A stretch of DNA of 64,000 bases. It comes from Gordonia malaquae NBRC 108250. Lineage in GTDB: Bacteria; Actinomycetota; Actinomycetes; Mycobacteriales; Mycobacteriaceae. The position numbers were made by a program, and so were the translations under genes. The DNA is taken from NCBI RefSeq assembly GCF_000344135.1, contig NZ_BAOP01000002.1, positions 1-64,000 on the forward strand, given 5' to 3'. The stretch's first letter is position 1, and each line of letters opens with the position of its first letter. This document shows, in pieces, positions 1 through 6,514 of this stretch. A model generated the notes under the pieces. The model did no database searches, had not been told where the DNA came from, and saw only the letters and a program-made list of their open reading frames with translations.

Positions 1-48
1 CCCTAGCCACGGGCTGTCCACTATCCTCGACAGAGGGGAAAGGACACC

Positions 49-1362
49 ATGAGCGAGATCACCCGCGGCCAAGGCCGACGCAACGCGAAACTTGCTGCAC
101 TGCCGCTCGGCATGGCAGGCCGCGCCGTCGGCGGACTCGGCAAACGCATGACCGGCAAGAGCAAAGACGAAGTGAACGCCGAGCTCATGAACAAGACCGC
201 TGAACAGCTGTTCGCCGTCCTCGGCGAGCTCAAGGGCGGAGCCATGAAAGTCGGGCAGGCCCTCTCCATCATGGAGGCCGCCATCCCCGACGAGTTCGGC
301 GAGCCGTTCCGCGAAGCGCTCACCAAACTCCAAGCCGAAGCACCGCCGATGCCGGCGAAGACCGTGCACAAAGTCCTCGACCAACAGCTCGGCACCCGGT
401 GGCGGGAACGCTTCCTCGAATTCGACGACGAGCCCGCCGCGTCAGCCAGCATCGGACAGGTCCACAAAGGCGTGTGGAAAGACGGCCGCACCGTCGCCGT
501 CAAAGTCCAGTACCCGGGCGCCGATCACGCACTCAAAGCAGACCTCAAGACGCTCAGCCGCATGTCGGGCCTCATCCAGAAGCTCTCACCCGGCACCGAC
601 GTCAAAGGCATGTTCGACGAGCTGATCGACCGGACCGAAGACGAGCTCGATTACATCGGCGAAGCCGACAACCAGCGAGCATTCGCCAAGGCATTCGACG
701 GCGACCCCGACTTCGTGATCCCCAAGGTGGTCGCCAGCGCGCCCAAAGTGATCGTCTCCGAATGGGTGGAAGGCCGACGCCTGTCACAGATCATCGCCGA
801 CGGAACTCAAGAAGAACGCAACGCCGCCGCGACCAAGATGACCACTTTCGAGGTCAGTTCCCCGTCTCGTGTCGGACTGCTCCACGGCGACCCTCACCCG
901 GGCAACTTCTTCGTTCTGGACGACGGCCGTTTCGGCGTCCTCGACTTCGGCGCGATCGGCCACTACCCCGGAGGGCTTCCGCCCAAGACCGGCCCGATCC
1001 TCGCTCTGGCACGCGACAAGAAGTACGACGAACTCCGCGACCTGATGGTCGAAGCGGACTTCATCCGCGCGTCACACGCCGACCGCGTCACGCCGGACGA
1101 TCTCGCCAAGTATCTCCAGCCCTACGTCGATCCGCTGTACAACGACACATTCCACTTCACCCGCAAGTGGCTGCAGCGGGCCGCAGGCAAGGCGACCGAC
1201 CTGTCGGGCGACGTGTACAAGACGTCCCGCAATCTCAACGTCCCTCGCGAATACGTGATGGTGTTCCGCGTCCTCATCGGCTGTGTCGGCATCGCCGCAC
1301 AGCTCAACGCCGAAGCCCCGTATCGGGAGATCATGGCGGAGTGGGTTCCCGGTATCGCCTGA
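49..1362 (+). CDS. ABC1/AarF (UbiB-like) atypical kinase
   Basis: A 437-residue protein of the ABC1/ADCK family, atypical protein-kinase-fold ATPases linked elsewhere to quinone or lipid metabolism; the substrate in actinobacteria is not settled. The family KxGQ motif lies at K67, the ATP-binding lysine at K152, H-G-D-P-H-P-G-N begins at H279 and the metal-binding D-F-G at D299. No transmembrane helix is obvious. The start has an AAAGGA Shine-Dalgarno. It is convergent with whiB7, the same arrangement as Rv3197/whiB7 in M. tuberculosis, so it is probably the Rv3197 orthologue. A large inverted repeat follows the stop. Confidence 0.93.
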   Translation: MSEITRGQGRRNAKLAALPLGMAGRAVGGLGKRMTGKSKDEVNAELMNKTAEQLFAVLGELKGGAMKVGQALSIMEAAIPDEFGEPFREALTKLQAEAPPMPAKTVHKVLDQQLGTRWRERFLEFDDEPAASASIGQVHKGVWKDGRTVAVKVQYPGADHALKADLKTLSRMSGLIQKLSPGTDVKGMFDELIDRTEDELDYIGEADNQRAFAKAFDGDPDFVIPKVVASAPKVIVSEWVEGRRLSQIIADGTQEERNAAATKMTTFEVSSPSRVGLLHGDPHPGNFFVLDDGRFGVLDFGAIGHYPGGLPPKTGPILALARDKKYDELRDLMVEADFIRASHADRVTPDDLAKYLQPYVDPLYNDTFHFTRKWLQRAAGKATDLSGDVYKTSRNLNVPREYVMVFRVLIGCVGIAAQLNAEAPYREIMAEWVPGIA

Positions 1363-1392
1363 TCTTCTCCGGCGTTCCGCTGAACGCGTAGT

Positions 1393-1496
1393 GCGGTGGG
1401 GCGGGTGGTATCGGTTTGTTCGGCAGTCCTCGCGGGCTCGCCTATCGGCTCGCACGCTGCGGAGGGCTCTCAAACCGATACCACCCGCCCCACCGC
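1393..1496. repeat. 26-bp perfect inverted repeat between convergent genes
   Basis: Arms at 1393-1418 and 1471-1496 are exact reverse complements over 26 bp and enclose 52 bp. The repeat lies between the stops of the ABC1 kinase gene (plus) and whiB7 (minus). It is much longer than a usual intrinsic terminator and has no T-run. It may act as a bidirectional transcription barrier or be a small non-autonomous repeat. Arms and spacing are read directly; function is inferred. Confidence 0.85.
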
Positions 1497-1543
1497 GGTT
1501 CGCAGCTCGTCCCGTTGTATCAGTCGCCATTCGGTCATGCGGC

Positions 1544-1828
1544 TCAGGCGACCGCGTTCTTGCGCGGGCGCCCGCGGGGACGCTTGCGGGCGATCACGAC
1601 GCCCCCGTCGAAGATCTCGCCTCCCCAGACGCCCCACGGCTCTGCGCGCTCGAGGGCGAGTTCGAGGCACTGAGCCTGGAGTGGGCAGGACCCGCACAGG
1701 GTCTTGGCCTCTTCGAGGAGACTCGGCTGATCGGCGAACCAGAGGTCGGCGTCGCCGCTCTGGCACGGGAGCTCAACAGCTCTTCGCCTGGTGGTGTCGA
1801 TAGTGGGTGGAAGGGTGGAAATACTCAT
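1544..1828 (-). CDS. whiB7: WhiB7 redox-sensitive transcription activator
   Basis: A 94-residue Wbl protein. Four Fe-S cysteines (C22, C45, C48, C54), the G-V-W-G-G turn at 66-70 and a C-terminal AT-hook R-G-R-P-R at 85-89 identify WhiB7 rather than another WhiB paralogue. In mycobacteria WhiB7 binds sigma-A and AT-rich DNA upstream of -35 and activates intrinsic antibiotic resistance and its own gene. I chose the ATG at 1828, which gives the usual length (92 residues in M. tuberculosis); an in-frame ATG at 1846 is possible. It is preceded by a leader of about 320 nt containing an upstream ORF and a hairpin. Confidence 0.96.
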   Translation of the reverse strand: MSISTLPPTIDTTRRRAVELPCQSGDADLWFADQPSLLEEAKTLCGSCPLQAQCLELALERAEPWGVWGGEIFDGGVVIARKRPRGRPRKNAVA

Positions 1829-1906
1829 GAAGTCGGGCTTTCTCATCGGAAGACGAACGGGTGTTTCGGATGAACCCCGGCCGACTCGACCTCAGTTGTC
1901 GAGAAA

Positions 1907-1940
1907 GGCCACGGTTCGCGTTTCGCGATTCGCCGTGGCC
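1907..1940 (-). terminator. whiB7 leader attenuator hairpin
   Basis: On the minus strand GGCCACGG and CCGTGGCC form an 8-bp outer stem, with an inner TCGCG-AAA-CGCGA stem, followed by TTTCT. It sits 26 nt after the stop of the upstream ORF and about 80 nt before the whiB7 start, where mycobacterial whiB7 leaders carry a conditional terminator. A second hairpin (GCTAGT-N6-ACTAGC, plus coordinates 1954-1971) overlaps the uORF stop and could be an alternative structure. The T-tract is short, so termination efficiency is uncertain. Confidence 0.72.
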
Positions 1941-1966
1941 TCGAGAATTCCGAGCTAGTACTCGAA

Positions 1967-2086
1967 CTAGCCTTGTCGGAACGGCTGTCGACAGCCTGGA
2001 CGGGTCACGGGGAATCGCCGGCGCGCTCGCGCCACAGCTCCTGTTGGCGCTGCTGCTTCTGCCAAACGCCAATGCACTGCAATCAC
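1967..2086 (-). CDS. whiB7 leader upstream ORF, 39 codons
   Basis: A GTG-initiated ORF of 39 codons ending in TAG, preceded by AAGGGAG at 2096-2102 with 9-nt spacing. It begins about 60 nt downstream of the predicted whiB7 transcription start and ends just before the attenuator hairpin. The peptide is basic, with an R-A-R-R-R stretch in the middle. In mycobacteria and Streptomyces, translation of such a uORF controls read-through into whiB7/wblC; that role is assumed here from position. A 14-bp palindrome at 1983-1996 lies inside it and could form part of the leader fold. Confidence 0.68.
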   Translation of the reverse strand: MIAVHWRLAEAAAPTGAVARARRRFPVTRPGCRQPFRQG

Positions 2087-2154
2087 GTTGATCGACTCCC
2101 TTCCGTTCCAGGTCTCCACCACACGCCGAGATAGGCGTGTCACTTACTCGCACT

Positions 2155-2194
2155 ACTCTAGGTGCCGCCTACCGATACGCACAACCTATTTTCT
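2155..2194 (-). promoter_or_regulatory. WhiB7-type autoregulated promoter
   Basis: Read on the minus strand: an AT-rich AGAAAATA (2187-2194), then -35 TTGTGC (2179-2184), an 18-bp spacer and -10 TAGAGT (2155-2160). An AT-rich block directly upstream of -35 is the known WhiB7 target, bound through its AT-hook. The promoter lies just behind the uvrD2 stop and would give a leader of about 320 nt. Confidence 0.75.
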
Positions 2195-2202
2195 ACCTGC
2201 GG

Positions 2203-4200
2203 TTATGCCCCGCCGAGACCCCTGTCGACGGCGTCGAGGACTTCCTGTCCGATGACGTCGACCCGTTCGGAGCCGAAGCCGCGGATGGCGAGGAGTTCGG
2301 AGACGTCAACGGGGAGCTCGATCGCGATGGTCCGGAGCATCGCCTCGCTGAGGACGTTCGCGGGCATGATGTCGTTGCGGTCGGCGAAGTCTTTCCGCCA
2401 GGCGCGCAGACTGCGGAACACGTCCTTGTCGGGTTCCTGCCGAGGCTCGTCGCGCATGTCGACGGGCACGGGCAGAACTCCATCGAGGAAGCGTGATCGC
2501 TTGCGGGTGGCCCGCCGACCGTCGCCCCGGGACAGGCTCCACGACAGGTGTAGGTGCTCGCGGGCTCGGGTGACACCGACGTAGAAGAGCCTGCGCTCCT
2601 CCTCCACCTCGTCCTGGGTGCCGGTCGCACGTCCCAGCGGGACCGACCCCTCGTGGAGTCCGGTGAGGAACACTGCGTCCCATTCGAGGCCCTTGGCAGC
2701 GTGCATCGACGAGAGGGTGACGCCGTCGATCGTCGGTGCGTGCCGATTCTTCGACCGCATGTCGAGTTCCCGGACGACGGCGGCGAAGTCGGCGGCCGGC
2801 TGTTCGGCGACGACGGTCTCAGCGAGTTCGACGAGTCGCAGCAACTGCTGCCAGCGGGCCTTCGCATTGGCGCCCGCGGGCTCGGTGTCGGTGAGGCCGA
2901 CTGCGGAGAGCGCACGCCGAACCGCGTCGATCACCGGCATCGGCGGCGGCGCGCCTTCGGCGAGGGCCACGAGCCGGCGCATTCCCGCGACGATCTCCGG
3001 TCGTGAGAAGAAGCCCTGGCCGCCGCGAACCTGGTAGTCGATGCCAGCGGCGGACAGTTCTTCCTCGTACTGCTCGGACTGTGCGTTCACGCGATACAGG
3101 ATCGCGATCTCGGTGGCGGGCACTCCGGCCCGCAGGAGCTTCTTCACCTGACCGACGACGGTTCCGACCTCGGTCGCCTCGTCCTCGTTCTCGGAGAACA
3201 CCGGCGCAGGACCGGAGTCACGCTGCCCGACAAGCCGGAGCCTGGTCCCGGCGATGCGACCGCTGGCCTTGCCGATCACATTGTTCGCGAGCTCGACGAC
3301 CTCGGGCGTCGACCGGTAATCCCGTTGCAACCGGACGAGCGTGGCGTCGGGGAACCGCCGAGTGAAGTTCAGCAGGTGGTCGGGGGTTGCGCCGGTGAAA
3401 CTGTAGATGGTCTGGTTCGCGTCACCGACGACGGTGAGGTCGTCGCGGTCGCCGAGCCACGCGTCGAGCAGGTTCTGCTGGATCGGGGTGACGTCCTGGT
3501 ATTCGTCCACGACGAAGCTCCGGTACCGGGAGCGGAACTCGTCGGCGATCGACGGCTCGGACTGCAGGATCGCGGTGGTGAAGATGATCAGATCCTCGAA
3601 GTCGAGGAGACGGACGCCGTCGTACGACGCCTTCGTGTCCTCGTACGCCGCGAATATCTGTGCGACAGTCCGCGGGTCGGTCGGGAGGTCGCGGTGGCCG
3701 GTCTTGGCGGCCTGGACGTAGGCGGCCGGACCGATGTCCGACGATTTGGCCCACTCGATCTCCGACGCCAGATCTCGCATGAGATCGCGGTCGGCGGAGT
3801 CGAGTCCCGCGTCGCGGGCCACCCGCGCCACCAGCCGGAACTTGTGGTCGAGCAGTTCCCACTGGGTCGATCCCATGACGCTCGGCCAGAAGTACCGCAG
3901 TTGTCGCAGAGCCGCAGCGTGGAACGTCTGCGCGACGACGTTGCCACCTGGCCCCGACACTCCCAGTCCCGCGAGCCGTTCGCGCATCTCCGCTGCGGCT
4001 CGCGCAGTGAAGGTGACGGCCAGCACCTGGCTCGGGTTGACCTGTCCGGACTCGATGAGGTGCGCAATACGACGAGTGATGGTCCGAGTCTTGCCTGTGC
4101 CCGCACCTGCGAGCACACACACCGGGCCCCGCGGGGCCGTCACCGCTTCCAGCTGCTCGGGGTCGAGGCCCGCGAGCGCACCCGTCTCAAACGTCGTCAT
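2203..4200 (-). CDS. uvrD2: UvrD2-type SF1A helicase with HRDC domain
   Basis: A 665-residue SF1A DNA helicase. Walker A A-G-A-G-T-G-K-T is near residue 36, Walker B D-E-Y-Q-D near 230, followed by G-D-A-N-Q-T-I-Y-S-F and late motifs H-A-A-K-G-L-E-W and V-T-R-A. An HRDC-like domain ends the protein. Mycobacterial UvrD2 (about 700 residues) joins motor and HRDC with a tetracysteine motif; here the whole protein has one cysteine, beside Walker A, so that motif is absent. Two GTG codons precede the ATG at 4200. It is the last gene of the adnA-adnB-K channel-nudC-mrx1-uvrD2 run. Confidence 0.92.
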   Translation of the reverse strand: MTTFETGALAGLDPEQLEAVTAPRGPVCVLAGAGTGKTRTITRRIAHLIESGQVNPSQVLAVTFTARAAAEMRERLAGLGVSGPGGNVVAQTFHAAALRQLRYFWPSVMGSTQWELLDHKFRLVARVARDAGLDSADRDLMRDLASEIEWAKSSDIGPAAYVQAAKTGHRDLPTDPRTVAQIFAAYEDTKASYDGVRLLDFEDLIIFTTAILQSEPSIADEFRSRYRSFVVDEYQDVTPIQQNLLDAWLGDRDDLTVVGDANQTIYSFTGATPDHLLNFTRRFPDATLVRLQRDYRSTPEVVELANNVIGKASGRIAGTRLRLVGQRDSGPAPVFSENEDEATEVGTVVGQVKKLLRAGVPATEIAILYRVNAQSEQYEEELSAAGIDYQVRGGQGFFSRPEIVAGMRRLVALAEGAPPPMPVIDAVRRALSAVGLTDTEPAGANAKARWQQLLRLVELAETVVAEQPAADFAAVVRELDMRSKNRHAPTIDGVTLSSMHAAKGLEWDAVFLTGLHEGSVPLGRATGTQDEVEEERRLFYVGVTRAREHLHLSWSLSRGDGRRATRKRSRFLDGVLPVPVDMRDEPRQEPDKDVFRSLRAWRKDFADRNDIMPANVLSEAMLRTIAIELPVDVSELLAIRGFGSERVDVIGQEVLDAVDRGLGGA

Positions 4201-4272
4201 CACCACGCAGACACGATCTCACGAGGGTCCGACAGATTGGCCGGCCCGCCGATCGTCGAGCGGGAGTATGCG

Positions 4273-4530
4273 TCAGAGCAGGCCGAGCTTGGACATGACC
4301 TCGCCGACGGCGGGGTTGGTTGCCGTCGAGCCGTCGCCGTAGAGCGCTGTCGGGACGACGTGGTTGCCGTTGTTGACGCTGCCGACGAATTCGGCGGCGT
4401 CGGGGTTCGCCTCGATGTCGATCTCGGTGTACTCGACGTTGTTCCGGTCCAGGCCTGCCTTCAGCCTGTTGCAGAACGGGCACCAGGTGGTCGTGTACAG
4501 CGTGAGAGAGGGGTTCGCGACGTCGGTCAT
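4273..4530 (-). CDS. mrx1: Mycoredoxin-1 (glutaredoxin-fold)
   Basis: An 85-residue glutaredoxin-like protein with redox motif C17-P-F-C20 near the N-terminus and T-V-P-like cis-proline segment V-V-P-T further on. Members in mycothiol-producing actinobacteria reduce protein-mycothiol mixed disulfides. It corresponds to Rv3198A by size and position between nudC and uvrD2. The start lies 10 nt after the nudC stop, so the two are probably co-transcribed. Confidence 0.92.
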   Translation of the reverse strand: MTDVANPSLTLYTTTWCPFCNRLKAGLDRNNVEYTEIDIEANPDAAEFVGSVNNGNHVVPTALYGDGSTATNPAVGEVMSKLGLL

Positions 4531-4540
4531 GGAGACGAAT

Positions 4541-5440
4541 CTACCGTGGCGCGTGGGCCCAGGCCTCGATCAGGCTCCGCGCTATCGAGATCGACGCAGG
4601 CAGCATGAGCCGGACGTCGGGATCGTCAACGCCCCAGTCAGCGCGACGTTCGAGCGCGGCGAGCACGTCGTCGCGGTGGAACCACTGCGCGTCGGCGAGT
4701 TCGCCGTCGTGGAACACCAGCGGTTCAGACGGGTCGGCGACCGCTTCGAAGCCCAGCATCAACGAACGCGGAAACGGCCACGGCTGCGACCCCAGATAGC
4801 GAGGGGCGGTGACGCTGATGCCCGCCTCTTCGGCCACTTCGCGTTGCACACACTGTTCGAGCGACTCCCCCGGCTCGACAAAGCCTGCGAGGGTCGAGAA
4901 CCATTTGTCCGGCCACACCGCTTGACGCCCGAGCAGCACCCGGTCGGCGCCGTCGTGGATCACCATGATGACGGCGGGATCGGTGCGCGGAAACTCGTCG
5001 CCCGCGTCGGTTCGAAGAATCCAGCCGCCGTTCGCCGTGGTCACCGGCTTTCCGTCGACCGGGGAGAAGCGGGCCGCACGATGCCAGTTGAGCATGCCGA
5101 CCGCGGTCGCGAGCATCCCCGCCTCGTCGTGCGACAGCAGATGAGCACCGGTGCGGGCATCGGCCGATCGGCCTGCGACCTCGTCGACGCGGATCGCCCA
5201 CCGATGACTGTCCACGACACCCACGAACACGGCGTCCGGCGGCGGCTCGACCCCGGTGGACGCGGTCCACGCGAGGGCGCCGTCGTCGGTCACGGGGTAG
5301 CGGCCCTTGTGATCGATGTGGAGAACCCGTGCGTCTGCCCAGCCCGCGACGAGCCCCTCGGGGCTCTTGCGGATCTCGTCGCCGCGATCGAAGTCGCCGC
5401 GGGCGAGCATCGGCGGCTCATGGAACTCGAATGAGGCCAT
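4541..5440 (-). CDS. nudC: NADH pyrophosphatase NudC
   Basis: A 299-residue Nudix hydrolase cleaving NAD(H)-type dinucleotides and, in some homologues, NAD caps on RNA. The Nudix box G-x5-E-x7-R-E-V-A-E-E-A-G is in the C-terminal half, followed by S-Q-P-W-P-F-P-R-S, the signature of the NADH pyrophosphatase subgroup. The four zinc-binding cysteines found in E. coli NudC are missing; the only cysteine is inside the Nudix box. The start overlaps the K+ channel stop by 1 nt. It is syntenic with Rv3199c. Confidence 0.94.
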   Translation of the reverse strand: MASFEFHEPPMLARGDFDRGDEIRKSPEGLVAGWADARVLHIDHKGRYPVTDDGALAWTASTGVEPPPDAVFVGVVDSHRWAIRVDEVAGRSADARTGAHLLSHDEAGMLATAVGMLNWHRAARFSPVDGKPVTTANGGWILRTDAGDEFPRTDPAVIMVIHDGADRVLLGRQAVWPDKWFSTLAGFVEPGESLEQCVQREVAEEAGISVTAPRYLGSQPWPFPRSLMLGFEAVADPSEPLVFHDGELADAQWFHRDDVLAALERRADWGVDDPDVRLMLPASISIARSLIEAWAHAPR

Positions 5441-6501
5441 CAGGCCGGTCCACCCTGACGGACGTACAGCAGACGGTCGCCCACTTCGATCTCCTCCACT
5501 TCGGGCTCACCGACCCGGTACAGCTTGCCTTCCCGCACCACGCCGAGGACCAGGTCTTTCGTGTGTGCGGGCGAGCCTCCGGTCTCGGACGGCTCCACTT
5601 CGCGTTCGGCGATCGCGTATCCCTCCTCCGGGCTGAGGAGATCTTCGACGACTTCGACGACCGACGGCGTGATGGTCGCGATGCCGAGGAGTCGGCCGGC
5701 GGTCTCCGACGACACGACGACGGAGTTCGCTCCCGACTGCCGCATGAGGTGCGTGTTCTCGGCCTCGCGGATCGACGCGACGATCTTGGCGCGCGGATTG
5801 ATCTCGCGTGCGGTGAGCGTCGCGAGGACAGCGGTGTCGTCGCGGTTGGCCGCGATGACGATGGCCGACGCGTACTGAACTCCGGCGAGGCGCAGGACAT
5901 CCGACTTCGTGGCGTCGCCGCGGACGGTGACCAGACCGTGCGTCGCGGCGGCTTCGAGTGCACCGTGATCGTTGTCGACGACGACGATGTCGGCGGGCTT
6001 GCCGCCGTCGGCGATGACCGCGTCGACGGCCGTGCGGCCCTTGGTGCCGTAGCCGACGACGATGGTGTGGTTACGCACGCGGTTTCTCCAGTTCTGGATC
6101 TTGATGGCCTGCCGCGACCGCTCGGTCAGCACCTCGAGGGTGGTGCCGATCAGCACGATCAGGAAGAGGACGCGCAGCGGCGTGATGAAGACGACGTTGA
6201 TCAGTCGTGCCGACTCGGTGACCGGCGTGACATCGCCGTATCCCGTGGTCGACAGGGTGACGGCCGAATAGTAGAGGGCGTCGAGGTAACTGAGTGGCGA
6301 CTCCTTGACGTCGCGATACCCGTCCCGGTCCAGGTAGACGACGATCGAGCAGACGAACAGCGCGATCAGCGCCCAGAGGACTCGCCGCCCGATCGCACGC
6401 GCCGGACTCTTCTCGATCTCGGGGATCCGGACGACGCCGACGAGCGCGTAGTCGGGCTCGTCCACGAGGCCGCCCTTCCGGCGGCGCAGTCGTTTACGCA
6501 C
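5440..6501 (-). CDS. Potassium channel with TrkA-N (RCK) domain
   Basis: A two-helix potassium channel subunit with a cytoplasmic regulatory domain. One hydrophobic segment lies at about residues 40-60, the selectivity filter T-T-G-Y-G-D follows in the pore loop, then a second helix. The RCK/TrkA-N domain starts with V-V-G-Y-G-T-K-G and contains V-V-V-D-N-D; a TrkA-C-like region ends the protein. I chose the GTG at 6501 (353 residues), 13 nt after the adnB stop; an ATG at 6552 would overlap adnB. It is syntenic with Rv3200c. Confidence 0.88.
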   Translation of the reverse strand: MRKRLRRRKGGLVDEPDYALVGVVRIPEIEKSPARAIGRRVLWALIALFVCSIVVYLDRDGYRDVKESPLSYLDALYYSAVTLSTTGYGDVTPVTESARLINVVFITPLRVLFLIVLIGTTLEVLTERSRQAIKIQNWRNRVRNHTIVVGYGTKGRTAVDAVIADGGKPADIVVVDNDHGALEAAATHGLVTVRGDATKSDVLRLAGVQYASAIVIAANRDDTAVLATLTAREINPRAKIVASIREAENTHLMRQSGANSVVVSSETAGRLLGIATITPSVVEVVEDLLSPEEGYAIAEREVEPSETGGSPAHTKDLVLGVVREGKLYRVGEPEVEEIEVGDRLLYVRQGGPA

Positions 6502-6514
6502 AGGCGTCAGGCTA

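Noticed and set aside
2193..2915. Minus-strand 240-codon ORF within uvrD2
   Set aside because: Alternate frame of uvrD2 on the same strand; Ser/Arg/Pro-rich, no domain.
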